A DNA stretch of 64,000 bases, taken from Acholoe squamosa. Taxonomy: Eukaryota > Annelida > Polychaeta > Phyllodocida > Polynoidae. The notes under the pieces are model-generated. The model was given only the letters and a program-made list of their open reading frames with translations, made no database searches and had not been told where the DNA came from. Positions 47,568-57,836 of this stretch are shown one piece after another. Position 1 is the first letter of the stretch, and each line of letters begins with the position of its first letter. Location of the stretch: contig OX439037.1 in assembly GCA_949317995.1 (NCBI GenBank), positions 55,276,080 to 55,340,079 of the forward strand. The letters are read 5' to 3'. The translations under genes were made by a program, and so were the position numbers.

Positions 47568-50114
47568 AGAACTTCTAGGTTTTTAGTGTGGAGTTTCCCG
47601 CCAGCACTTGGGTGCATTTTGTTAACCCTTCAGAAGTGTATCATTCATACAGGTTTTGAGTGGTGCCTGAATGCAGCAGTGAACAGTTATTCACCGGAGC
47701 TGCCTCACTTATCCTGGAGACAAATAGAAAGCACGATGTTGCCCTTTACAGTTCTGACTGCAATGCCGTCTCTATAGCAAGTTTGCACAGTCACTATTAT
47801 TCCCAGCCTGTTTATACAAAACACGACGGAATAGCGTGGGAAGGCTAACATGCAAATCTGCACCCATCGGCCTTGGCGTATGCCCACAACTATTCATATT
47901 GATCATACTTGTTTTCTTATAAATTTCTCTTACATAATATAATTAACAATGTTAGCCTCGATGAAAACAATCACTCACTGCTGCTCCTAGAAAAAATGAT
48001 AACAATCGATCAAATACATTATCCCAAAAGACTATTATCGTGTGTATCTATAGGTCCTTTGGCCCATAAGAATGGAACACCTTTTTGTGCAGCCTTCCTG
48101 AGCAAGGTGATTAAGACTTATTAAGCTAGTTGATGTGACGCAGGCAGGTCAAGGAGTTTAAGTTTGAACAAGTTTTATTGGTCAAATAATCATAATTTAT
48201 AGTTACATAAGTTGTTAGTTTCAACCAAAACAAATACCAATTACATGACAACATGTAGGTCAGTATTGAAAACCTTATATCAATGGACATTATCATCCGA
48301 TCACCACAAAATTTGAAATGGTGCATATTTAGGCATACAGGAAATAATCTACAGATTTTCAATACTCTTATGCCAAAACTCTGGCTTTAGTATAATTTGG
48401 GTTAAAGGCAACATAGTGATTGTGTTGTTTTCTATTTACCGGTAATTGACAAGAGTTATACCTAGCTGGCAGCAATTGCTAATCTCGTTTCGTCTATCCG
48501 GTAAATAAGGCATGACGAGATGTTGTGTATATAAATAAGCTTATGGATTTCCTAAGTCCGTGGTACCTGGTTGATTTATGCTAGTTTTTACAATTTAGTT
48601 TGAGTCTATAGGTCAAAACTGGGGAGGGAGAGTTACCCCTCTGATTAAGATTTGAATTTCGCACAGACACCCTTTCTTGACACTAAGGTCTCCCTCAGAT
48701 TTTAATAATGCCGCTCATGATGCACGAATGCTATGCCCAGCAGGGCGTTTGCTGATGATGGCGTCATAACAAAAAGAAATAATTATGCAGCATCATCGCC
48801 TCCTGAAAGGGCTAAGACGCAGCGTCTAGAGCACTGGTTTAAGTGATTGAAGCCGGGATGGGGAGACAAGGGCAGTTTTGCGTTCTACTGTGTCCCCGAT
48901 GATGAACATCCCCCGCGTGCGTAGCACTAATACGTTGTCGGAATCCACGTGATTTGGAGCTATGGCACCTCGACTAGGAAGCAGGGAAAAACATGAGGAA
49001 TGGAGGTTCAGAGCCCGAGCTGGGCTTAGCGTGGTGTACAGCAGATACATCACTCAGGGAGTGTTGGGGCCTGATGTAGTCCTTATAGGTGCTGCCATCC
49101 ATCCACTAAGACTGCTGCCTTAAGTCTGCGACCTGTAGCGGGCTTCATCCCACTCTTGTATACTACTAATACATTTACAATTCACCTCTCCTTACAGACT
49201 GCGCCTAAAGCCTTTACAAAAAGAATATACAATCGTGTCATTCATCACCACGTGCGTCAGACGGGGCAAAACGTCATCGTCCATTTTCTTTTCATACTTT
49301 TTCCTCTGGTGTCGTAAATCTATACCAGAAGCGCCAACTTTAATCACTTCAGGGTCTCCATGTCCCCAGGTGTATTTCCCCGTGTCATCCTGATGCACCA
49401 TACATGCAGTGCTGTACTGGTGCGTCAGGACGACAATAATATTGTTGAGGATTCTCTCAGCTTTTTTGTGATGGACAGTAACGTGGATATTGCCCTAGCG
49501 AGTACTCATCAGGGCTGCATTTATGCCATGCTACTTGCCTCACCCGATGCACCAATGCATTGCTGGCGAATGGACTCGACAGCATCGTGCTGGAGCCTTT
49601 AAGTATAATACAAAGAAACTTGAATATTATGACATGATGCTGCCCTTAAAGGGTTAAATTCTTAGTTGCCTACCGCCTGCTTCCACCCGTCATTCACCCA
49701 CTCTTTTATATACTACTTACATTGTTGGTCACTACCCGATCTCTGCTGTCTTAATATTCACCAGCGCACTATCTTTTTTAATTTTGATTCTATTAACCAA
49801 CAAGCTACGCGATTTACATCACGAATTTTCAACATGTTGTAGAAATAAATAACATATGTACACAGTAATTTGATTAAATACAATAGTCCATGTACTTAAA
49901 ACATATAATAGCATTTCAACCTACAGTATACATTGCAAGATTGGTTTGATTATTTTGCTAAGAGGGGTGATGATGAGGAGATCTAATAGGGATTTTATAA
50001 AGAAGTTGATGATTTTCAAGGATCGACTTATGCCATAAATAATGATAGTGGTATAGATAAATACTATATAAATAAGTAGGTAAGTATAGAAAGCTCAATA
50101 GTGTGCCATGGGCC
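47568..50114. other. No recognised gene
   Basis: A segment near 48795-49060 includes words reminiscent of tRNA-derived SINEs (TCTAGAGCACTGG), but not enough to call. The rest is anonymous. Confidence 0.4.
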
Positions 50115-50454
50115 AATGCTTATGCACTGTACCTGTGGGAGTTGTCTGATATAGCAGTGCTTATGCACTGTACGTCTATTAGTGAGGAAACCAATAGCGA
50201 GCAGTGCTTATGCACTAAACATGACCATGGTGTATAACATTAACGAGCAGTGCTTATGCACTGGACTTAGCAAATGTGTGGGAGGCAGAGTCTAGATAGC
50301 TTGCGTGTCGTGTCTAATTTCCTAACAGCCGATCCTCAATACTTCAGGGAGATTCAGCAGTGCTAATGCACTGTACAAACTCATTTACCGATATAGGAGA
50401 TTATACATTATAAGGATGTATAATTATCAGGAGTGATGCAGCAGTGCTGATGCA
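50115..50454. repeat. Cluster of six AGTGCTTATGCACT hairpins
   Basis: The hairpin word AGTGC-TTAT-GCACT (5-bp stem, 4-nt loop) or a close variant occurs at 50115-50128, 50156-50169, 50203-50216, 50249-50262, 50359-50372 and 50443-50454. The first four are 41-47 bp apart. The sequence between copies is not conserved. The second to sixth copies are preceded by GC (GCAGTGCT). The cluster starts exactly where the LINE thumb on - ceases to be readable. Confidence 0.85.
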
Positions 50455-50459
50455 AAATT

Positions 50460-51557
50460 ATGATCAGATTCCTTATTTTGAGGCAATCCAGAACACTGAA
50501 GCTATCAGTTAAGAAGCTGCAGTATTCTAGTTGAGGCAAAATACAATGCTTAGATTTCCAGGAGCTCAGCATTAGTCACAAGTTTGCTGATCTTATGGGA
50601 CTGGTAGAGCCTATAACCACATCTTTTCTTCTCATCTGAGAACTGTGGGTGCATAGTACGATTTTTGTCCAGTATCACTCCAAGATAATTGAAGCGTTGT
50701 TGACAGACTACATCCTTCCAATTAATTTTCAGATAAGGGGCTCTTACCAAGAGGGTTTTGGTCACTGTGCCATAAGTGACCTGAACTGTTTTATCACCAT
50801 TAACGGTTAGCCTATTGAGGGCACACCATTTGAGAATCTTGTCTAAGTCTGGTTGGGCAATAGCGGCAATTTCATTAGGATTATGTCCTTCAGTCATAAG
50901 TACTGCATCGTCCGCGTACTTGATGATTTTCAAGTTTTGGGCAATATTTTGCAGTTCATTAATATAGACGGAAAAAGCAGGGGTCCCAGAATGGATCCCT
51001 GGGCTACTCCAAATTTAACATGTATTTTGTTTGAAATATGTCCATTTGCAAAGGTGCTATGACGTCTAAACTGTCGGTAACTCTTAAACCAATGTAGGAC
51101 ACTTCTGTTTGCACCTAAGTCTTCAATTTTGCTTAGCAAAATTCCATGACGGACCATGTCAAAGGCTTTCTATAAATATAAATAGGCATGAAGAAAGTCT
51201 TCCTCTATTCACAGCTGTGTAGATGAATTTAGTCAATTCATAAACCACATCAGCGGTAGATCGTCCTGGAGTAAAACCGAATTGAGAGTCGGACAGCAAC
51301 TGGTTGTCCAACATATGATTTATCAGCTGTTTGTGGACCACACGCTCGATTAACTTACCCAAAATAGGTAACAGTGTAATTGGGCACCAGTTTGTTAATC
51401 TACACAAGTCTCCTTTCTTCAGAATCGGTACTATGGTACCAATAGCCCAAGACTCAGGGAACTTTCCCCTCGTCAAACTGCTGTCAATAAATCTTTTTAA
51501 CTGTGGGATAATCAATAGGAGGTAATCTTTCATAACATTAGAATTAACATAATCCAC
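50460..51557 (-). pseudogene. LINE reverse transcriptase, several frameshifts and a stop
   Basis: Three frames cover it. 51159-51557 has WAIGTIVPILKKGD, NWCPITLLPILGKLIERV and SDSQFGFTPGRSTAD. 50930-51157 resumes just after a stop with KAFDMVRHGIL and has FGVAQGSILGPLLF. 50550-50933 has IKYADDAVLM with the double Asp, and YLGVILDKN. In the family these motifs lie in one frame. A stop just before KAFD and the loss of the conserved residues ahead of it disrupt the first catalytic motif. Confidence 0.85.
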
Positions 51558-52002
51558 ACAAGACGATTAATGACATTTTATCATTTTTATGTATTTCTCT
51601 ATCTCTTCAGTAAGAATTTGGCTAAAGAGGTTTTTCTCCCTACAAATTGGAGGGATCATTTAGAACTTCATCCATACTAATATTACTATCCAGGTGAGAG
51701 AAGGCAGCAGCTAGGTTCTCACCCACTTTGTAATGAAATTACCCGTCTGTTGAGTAGTAGCATCATCACCATGATCGTCTTTCAAATGTATAAAGGTGTT
51801 CTTATTTTTCCCATTACATAACAACAAGTTGATATCTTTCCAGAATTTGTGGGGGTTGTTCCTATTGGCATCAAGTGTCTTTCGAATTCTGTTTTTACTC
51901 TCTCTACTGATGGCTCTAGAGACTTCAGCCCTAAGGTTGTTAGCAAGTATATAATTTTCCTTGTTAACACCAGGGTATTGATGGGCCTTTCTATATGTTT
52001 CT
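51558..52002 (-). pseudogene. LINE linker between endonuclease and RT (broken)
   Basis: Readable remnants such as NPHKFWKDINLL (near 51850) correspond to the region between endonuclease and RT of APE-type LINEs, but stops occur in every frame. Confidence 0.55.
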
Positions 52003-53011
52003 TTTTTTATGTCTCATCAACCCAAGGATATTGTTGGTAAACCAGCGTGGTGTATCTGTTCTTATCTTAGATGTTTTTACAGGGCAGTGTGTGTCAAGAA
52101 AGTGAATGAGAGGGCATTCCAATAACTCTAATAATGTGTCAGGGTCTGAGTTGTCATCAAGGGCCTGCCAGTCAATTGTTCTGACATATTCGGCTAAATC
52201 GACTTGGTTGTATTTTTTGTAAACCCTACCTGTCATAGTTTCAGTAGTTTTCACTGTGCCAGGGTGTTTTAAAACCATATATGTGGGTATATGATCTGAA
52301 ATGTACATGTTAATTGTGCCATATTTGGAAACAATGTTACTATTAGTATATATATGGTCAATGTAGGCTGCCCCAAGGGGTGTAATCTAGATATCCCAGT
52401 ATCTACTAATTTTAGATTATGATCCCGAAGCATTCTAAACATAGGCGAGCATTTTCTGCTTTCCCTGTGTACCATATCGACATTGCAATCACAAAAAATA
52501 ACTAATTCATGTTTTCTGATGGAACGATGGGAAATAATATTTTCAAGCACTGTAATGAAGTCAGATAGGACTGCCTTGAGGGGCTTATAGCAAGGAATGA
52601 AGTTCTAATGTGATTGTTGGGCTTAGTGGTAGTAACAGTTAGGATCTCTGCATTATCCGATATATTGCTAAGATCATTTCTCATGACAGTAAATGGAGCA
52701 AGATTGTTTTTAACGTAACAGAGAAGTCCCCCAGCGTGGGAGCATCTGTCCAGTTTAAAAGATGTATGATCGAAAATGCTATATTTAGCATCACTGTCAA
52801 ACTCATGAAGCCATGTTTCACACACAGAGATATAATCAAATTCATAAAGAAATTCATGGATGAGTGTATGTCTATTTTGTGCTTTAATACTTCGAGTCTT
52901 TACACCAACAAATTTAATCCCTTTCTCCTCTATAATGTCTGATAATTCAGTAAAAACCATCAGCAACAACATCTGCCTATTACCCATAACAAAATCTAAT
53001 AATTCATACAC
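52003..53011 (-). pseudogene. LINE APE-type endonuclease domain (frameshifted)
   Basis: 52502-53011 shows the first endonuclease blocks: KFVGVKTRSI, then VCETWLHE with the metal-binding Glu, then GGLLCYVKNNLA. 52269-52550 gives VIFCDCNVDM, the block with the catalytic Asp/Asn. 51991-52308 gives ISDHIPTYM, the terminal Ser-Asp-His block, and a post-endonuclease segment ending DTPRWFTNNI. Two frame changes separate the three pieces. The enzyme nicks target DNA in functional relatives; this copy is broken. Confidence 0.8.
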
Positions 53012-53784
53012 TTACGTCAGTCCCCACCCCATACTGATTCTGGGTCTTCGCACTTTATCTGACATAAGCATCAAGAATACATGATGCCTCCAGTTCAATC
53101 GCCTTTGTAGCCATGATACACCAAGGAAGCTGCATTGGTGAGTGATTCATTGGTACACTAGTCACCTACAACAGATGTTTACCATTACATAGATGTCCTG
53201 AATCGGATTCCCAGAATCTCAGACACAGAGTGTATGGTGATGAAGGATGGACTATAATGTAAGCATTCAGAGTCGAGGAAATGTACCCTTGTCCTATGTA
53301 ATGTCAGAAAGCCAACCAGCAATGAGCACCTTTTTATTTTTATCACAGGCACCACCTGTTCTATTCCCAAAATGAGTTTACCTAAGCTGAAACTTTTTTT
53401 TTCATCAACCGAGGCTGCTAATACCATGCCGCTCTACATCATCGCATTTAACAAAATATGTACGGCCATTTTATCATGCAAACCTTTTCTTCGTGTAAAA
53501 TGGCAGGGTTCCTCTCATGTATAAACACCTAGTACCATGTAGACCATACACTTGACTACCAGTTTCCGCGTTAGGCCGTGATGTGGGAGGAGCAGGCGAG
53601 AATTAACACTTTTCCCGCGCGCGGGCCGCTGCTCCATCTGTTGTCTCATCGGCGGTACGCCTCATTGGGTGGTGGACGGAGGCGGCAGACGTTTATTACG
53701 CCACATATTGGGTATGAAACACGTGCCATAACACTATACAGGCTCAACATAACCCTTATCTACTTCTACCTTATTTCATGGGAC
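53012..53784. other. No recognised gene
   Basis: The 5' flank of the LINE. Only short anonymous frames are present. Confidence 0.4.
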
Positions 53785-53945
53785 CATTCCTTCGTTCCTA
53801 CTCATGAGGTCCTTCCTTCCTTGACTCTTTCCATCTAAAGGTGATTTCCTTCTTATATTCTTTACTTCTTTAACCCCTTCCTTCCTTCTTCTTTCTGTCT
53901 TACCCTCTTCCTTTCCTTCATCCCTCTTTCCTTCCTTCCTCCTCT
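53785..53945. repeat. CTTCC-rich pyrimidine tract
   Basis: An imperfect run of CCTTCCTT-type words, almost entirely pyrimidine on +. Confidence 0.8.
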
Positions 53946-54310
53946 CCATTCTGTTTTCTTCCCTTTTTACATTCTATTTCTCCCGAACACATGCATTTTA
54001 TTGGTAGAAGAATTAGTGTAGTGTTATAATAGGAATAGGAAAATATGGGAAATACTTTCCTCACTTTTGTAAGAATTTTACCATGAAGGTACAAGTGTTT
54101 CCGATATTCTGGTGATAATCTAAAAGAGCACCTTGGGAATACCGAATCTAGTAGACACACCAAATGTTTTCCCCGGGCCTATTATGATACTTAAAGAAAG
54201 CATAGAGTCAAAAGCAAAATTCATATCAAACCGTTCAAAAGTTGGGTTCATACCCATTAAATACACCAGAGGGCAGCCCAGTCGATGTCTACCTGCCTGT
54301 CACCCGAGTC

Positions 54311-54342
54311 CATCCATCCATCCATCCACCCATCCATCCATC
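54311..54342. repeat. (CCAT)n microsatellite
   Basis: About eight imperfect CATC repeats. Confidence 0.9.
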
Positions 54343-54936
54343 AGTGCAAGTCGGGGGTAGGAACTTAGTTGTGGAAGTAATGCTTAACGGCCGGCATATG
54401 TTGTGTTTTATGGACCTTAACGCCTAATCATTCTCACAGATCATTATTGATCATGGAAAGTGTTATGTGCCTTTACGCAAAAACTACTCCATCAAGAGTC
54501 GTAGTAAATAACCCCCTCCAGGAGCATGTCGCCACTCCCTCTGACTCTCTGCTTTCAGCAACACCACCCTTACTAACAAAACACGACAATCTACATCACC
54601 ATAATATTGTCTAGTGGGACTCTGCTGCTCACTGCATCTAATCCCATTTGGAATGAAATTAAAAAGGTAAGACACATGTGCAGAGCTGTGAGAGGCTGGT
54701 GGCGTGCTGGCAATGCTTAGTGATAGTTAATTATAAGAAGGCACGGCTGATAGGATTTAGTCGCTGGTTAATGGGGTTGTGAAGAAGCCCCACTCTGAGT
54801 GCATTAATCTCTTGTTCTTGTCGGTTTTTTATCTCATTCCCACTTGATGTGGGATATCCGACACCCCTGAGGCCAATCAGAGAGATCCTTGCTGACACAG
54901 TGGGCGTCCCTTAGTCGCATACAAAGCAGCTCAGTA

Positions 54937-54940
<4 letters not shown>

Positions 54941-54983
<43 letters not shown>
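54941..54983. repeat. (TA)n microsatellite abutting the gypsy LTR
   Basis: A pure TA tract of about 43 bp ends exactly at the first base of the LTR, so the element seems to have inserted into it. Confidence 0.95.
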
Positions 54984-54986
<3 letters not shown>

Positions 54987-55050
54987 AGCGTTTTCCGACT
55001 CTATGGTTAATAAAGAATTACACAACTCCGACAGCTTGACTTCAGTGTCT

Positions 55051-55056
55051 TTTATT
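55051..55056 (-). promoter_or_regulatory. Polyadenylation signal AATAAA in LTR
   Basis: AATAAA on -, about 130 nt downstream of the TATA box, leaving about 70 nt of U5-like sequence to the LTR end. Confidence 0.6.
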
Positions 55057-55181
55057 TCCTGGCAGTCCTCGCCACACCATCTAAGTCTTATATCGTATAT
55101 ATTAATCCGGAGATAAGCCTTTTAGAGTTCTGCTCCTCTCTGTCTGCAACTCGGAACTAACTAATCGGAGTAACAACTCCC

Positions 55182-55190
55182 TTATTTATA
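55182..55190 (-). promoter_or_regulatory. TATA box in LTR (TATAAATAA)
   Basis: TATAAATAA on - lies in the middle of the LTR, where the U3 promoter is expected. Transcription would start about 25-30 nt further along, near 55155, in the corresponding position of the 5' LTR. Confidence 0.6.
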
Positions 55191-55360
55191 CATAGGCAGA
55201 TACTCCGACCCCGGCCCGCTTTACGGCAGGCCAGCGTCGGAGGATCTCCTCCGCCGACTACTATTGCCGACGTAACCGCGTTACTTCAGGACCGCTGGCC
55301 TCGCCGCCCCCACACCAGGATGGTTTCGGCTCCGCCAACGGCCCCTCCGTCTCCGCCACA

Positions 55361-55372
55361 CTCTCCCCAACT
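55361..55372 (-). promoter_or_regulatory. Polypurine tract
   Basis: AGTTGGGGAGAG on - directly precedes the LTR start TGTGG. A purine-rich primer for plus-strand DNA synthesis is expected exactly here. Confidence 0.75.
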
Positions 55373-55657
55373 AATCTATAGCCTTACCGGGAGAAAGAGT
55401 GTGATATTACCCTCCTGCAGATGGGTTTCCAATTTTGAATAATCCTGCCACGCCATGGCCCCTGGGCGTTTAAGTAAATAGCTACACATAACATACACAC
55501 AGTAAATCCTACTTAAACCTCCTCTGTAGGCGGCATTAACTACTAAGTAAACCGAATCCGCCGTCCCCTATGCGGAGTATAACCATAACAACAACTTTTA
55601 CACAATAATACGACGTCATTTCGTCTGGATCCGGCAGACATTCTCCGCCCGTTCGCC
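55373..55657 (-). other. Non-coding spacer between ORF3 and polypurine tract
   Basis: About 285 bp with no ORF of the element; nothing else noted. Confidence 0.5.
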
Positions 55658-57832
55658 TCAGGCTGTCTTGTCGCCGCCCTCATTGGTTCCAGCCGTGGTC
55701 GTCCGCGCCGCCGACGTCTTTGGCCACCGCTGTCCGCAGCGGCTGCAGCATCCCTTCTGATCACGGCCATAATGGGTCCGGGTAACATGGACCAGTTCAA
55801 TATCCCCATTGGGGAGAGTGTGAATGGAGGAAGATTGCAGTCCCCCGGGTATAACCCTCATCTCAGGTCCTAGGGTCCGAGGCTGCCCCAGTCGTCTAGA
55901 GTGTTCCTTGAGGGCCTCCGGCCCGGTAAAATCCGAATGCCATGGCATAGCCCCATCCTCCTCCGCCTCCTCGTCCCTATTGTCACCCGCTTTATCTCCT
56001 TGTTGATCTAGCGGCAGGCGGTGCACCTCCTCTACCCCCGCCAACCCCTCAGTGCTGGCTATTCCCCCTTCCCCCATAACTCCTATAGGTAATCCGGTTA
56101 TTACAATCACTCGGTCTGTCTCAGTGTTGGGTAGGGGCTCCGGATCCCCAGGCCCTCCGACCACCGTCTCGACCCCCTCCGGCACCATCACCATAGTCTC
56201 CGCCCGTCCACTCTCCTCCCCCACTTCTACTTGCAGCAAGAGTTCCCCCTTGGGCGAGCAAAGGACTAACCCGTCCAACCCCACAGTCACGGATCGGGGG
56301 TACCTATCCAACTTGGGTAGAGCAAATAAGGTCCCCGGCTCTACGAGGGGGGTCTTCGGTACCTTCTTCTCCGCCTGTCCTTTCTCCTTCACCGGTGTCC
56401 CTACGGAACACGATTGAAATTTACTCATTAATTGGGCGGTACCCTCATCCATGGATCGGTTCTGTATGGCCTCCTCCTCCGCCTCTTTTAACACTCCCTC
56501 CAGGCTGAACTTCCTCGTAGACTTTCCCACCCCTTTTCCTTTAGGGCTTTTACTTTTAGTTTCCATCTCCTTCCTCAGTCTTTCTTTCTCCGCCTCTTTG
56601 GCCTTCCTCTCCTCCTCCTCCTTTCTCCGCTGTTCCTCTTCCGCCTTCCGGCGCTCCTCAGCCTCTCTGGCCTTCCTCTCCGCCTCCTCTCTCTCTTTCC
56701 GTTTAATTTCTCTTTTCTTCTTTCGCTCCTCCTCCTTGGCATCGCTGAGTACGGCCAGGAACTGGGCTTTCAGTTTAGGGCAGGATTGGACGTATGCCGG
56801 GATGGCCACCTCCTCCGACTCCTCGCTGGTTTCATCCTCCCCTTCCACCTCCCCCGCCTCACCCTTCTCCGGCGGCTCAGGCGTCACGATTGTAACTGTC
56901 TTCAGGATGGGTTTCGGTTTGCTAGGGGAAGGTTTACTCATATCCTCATAGGAGGGCAATGTCTCGGGACTGGCACCGGAGAGGGTGGGTTTGGGCTTGT
57001 TAACTAGTTCGTAAGGGGGCTGCTTCTCGGGGCTAGAGTCCAGCCCATTTCCCCCTAGTCCCAAGCTCTCTCCGTCCTCCCCACTCGTGGCGGAGATGTC
57101 CTCGTAGGCAGCCGACTTTATGGAGGTTCGGGAGGTCGGAGTGTCTTTCTTGGTCTCCTCGTACTCCGCCTCCAGGGCTCTCACATTGACTTCCCCTAGA
57201 GGCACCTCCTGTTGCATTCGTAACAGAGTCTTGGTGGGGGTCTCCCCCGCCTGTCCATATCTCTCTACCAGTAATCCTATGACGAACTTCAGTTTCCCCG
57301 CCATTTCCTCGTCTATTTCCACCTCCCCCCCGCTCAGTAGAGGTGTCAGGTCGGGTATCCCCGTGGCCAGTGGCGGGGTGGAGGGTCCCGCTTCCTCCTC
57401 CGCCTGCCGCTCCTTACCCCGTGGGGATTGTCTCTTCCTCTTTTCCGCCGATTCCTCCCCCCCCTCCGGCTCGAAGGCCCTCTTGACCCCCTTCCCTGAC
57501 ATACTCCGGGTGGACCTGACGGAGAGACAGCTCTGGGGTGTGCTGGTCCCCTCCACGCGGAATCCCAGCAATTGCTCCAAGTATTTGGAGGCGACAGCAG
57601 CCTCCGTCTCCTCCTCCAACGTTATTCCCGGCGACGCCATGCCGCTGAATGTAGATCCGCTGGGGCTGTCCCCCGCACCCCCTCCACCCGCCGAGGTGCC
57701 CTGCTGCGGCGGGGGGACCCCGGGCTTGGAGGCGGCGTTTACCGGTTTCTTTTTCTTGGCCACCGCACTCCCCCTCTTCCTCTTTGTGGTGGTGAGCCTA
57801 ACAGCTTCCTCCGGGCTAGCTGGGGCAGCCAC
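55658..57832 (-). CDS. Third ORF of gypsy element, function unknown
   Basis: The 724-codon frame lies directly after pol and overlaps it by about 35 nt in the +1 phase (open back to about 57871). The listed start is GTG; the first ATG is codon 65 (57640), so expression probably needs frameshifting, splicing or non-AUG initiation. Residues 17-30 are a strongly basic nuclear-localisation-like patch (KRKR...KKKK); a second basic patch lies at 131-134. Residues about 365-425 form a highly charged Glu/Lys/Arg stretch, probably a long helix or coiled coil. Tyrosine motifs YEDI, YELV and YEDM recur at 243, 274 and 295. The C-terminus has CCSRCGQRW (695-703). There is no signal peptide, transmembrane segment or fusion peptide, so it does not resemble a retroviral envelope. 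I do not recognise the family. Confidence 0.85.
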   Translation of the reverse strand: MAAPASPEEAVRLTTTKRKRGSAVAKKKKPVNAASKPGVPPPQQGTSAGGGGAGDSPSGSTFSGMASPGITLEEETEAAVASKYLEQLLGFRVEGTSTPQSCLSVRSTRSMSGKGVKRAFEPEGGEESAEKRKRQSPRGKERQAEEEAGPSTPPLATGIPDLTPLLSGGEVEIDEEMAGKLKFVIGLLVERYGQAGETPTKTLLRMQQEVPLGEVNVRALEAEYEETKKDTPTSRTSIKSAAYEDISATSGEDGESLGLGGNGLDSSPEKQPPYELVNKPKPTLSGASPETLPSYEDMSKPSPSKPKPILKTVTIVTPEPPEKGEAGEVEGEDETSEESEEVAIPAYVQSCPKLKAQFLAVLSDAKEEERKKKREIKRKEREEAERKAREAEERRKAEEEQRRKEEEERKAKEAEKERLRKEMETKSKSPKGKGVGKSTRKFSLEGVLKEAEEEAIQNRSMDEGTAQLMSKFQSCSVGTPVKEKGQAEKKVPKTPLVEPGTLFALPKLDRYPRSVTVGLDGLVLCSPKGELLLQVEVGEESGRAETMVMVPEGVETVVGGPGDPEPLPNTETDRVIVITGLPIGVMGEGGIASTEGLAGVEEVHRLPLDQQGDKAGDNRDEEAEEDGAMPWHSDFTGPEALKEHSRRLGQPRTLGPEMRVIPGGLQSSSIHTLPNGDIELVHVTRTHYGRDQKGCCSRCGQRWPKTSAARTTTAGTNEGGDKTA

Positions 57833-57836
57833 GAGG

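Larger units (their letters stand above)
50460..53011 (-). mobile_element. Frameshifted APE-type LINE
   Basis: On -, an endonuclease domain (53011 to about 52003), a linker and an RT domain (51557 to about 50460) follow in the order of LINE ORF2. Reading frames change at least five times. A thumb motif, PQLEYCSF, is still readable near 50500 just beyond the last long frame, and the 3' end is then lost. Both LINEs in this window share the RT-thumb style of the Jockey/CR1/L2 group, but this one has an endonuclease and so reaches further 5'. Confidence 0.8.
53946..54983. other. Flank of the gypsy insertion; no recognised gene
   Basis: It holds the (CCAT)n and (TA)n microsatellites listed separately and otherwise anonymous sequence. 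Confidence 0.4.
54984..55360 (-). repeat. 3' LTR of the gypsy element (377 bp)
   Basis: On - the LTR begins TGTGGCGGAG and ends CGCTACA, with TGT...ACA ends as usual. Its upper boundary is fixed by the adjoining polypurine tract and its lower boundary by the TA microsatellite. It contains a TATA box and a polyadenylation signal in the right order. The second LTR is outside the window, so identity between LTRs cannot be used to confirm the limits or date the insertion. Confidence 0.8.

Noticed and set aside
48795..49060. Possible tRNA-derived SINE (TCTAGAGCACTGG and GGTTCAGAGCCC-like words)
   Set aside because: Box A and box B are both poor, no A- or T-tail is visible and no second copy occurs in the window.
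50115..50454. Spaced palindromes considered as a CRISPR
   Set aside because: Repeats of 14 bp are too short, spacing is irregular and there are no cas genes.
56451..56951. 166-codon + strand ORF rich in Ser, Leu and Phe
   Set aside because: Antisense shadow of the Glu/Lys-rich helix of ORF3.
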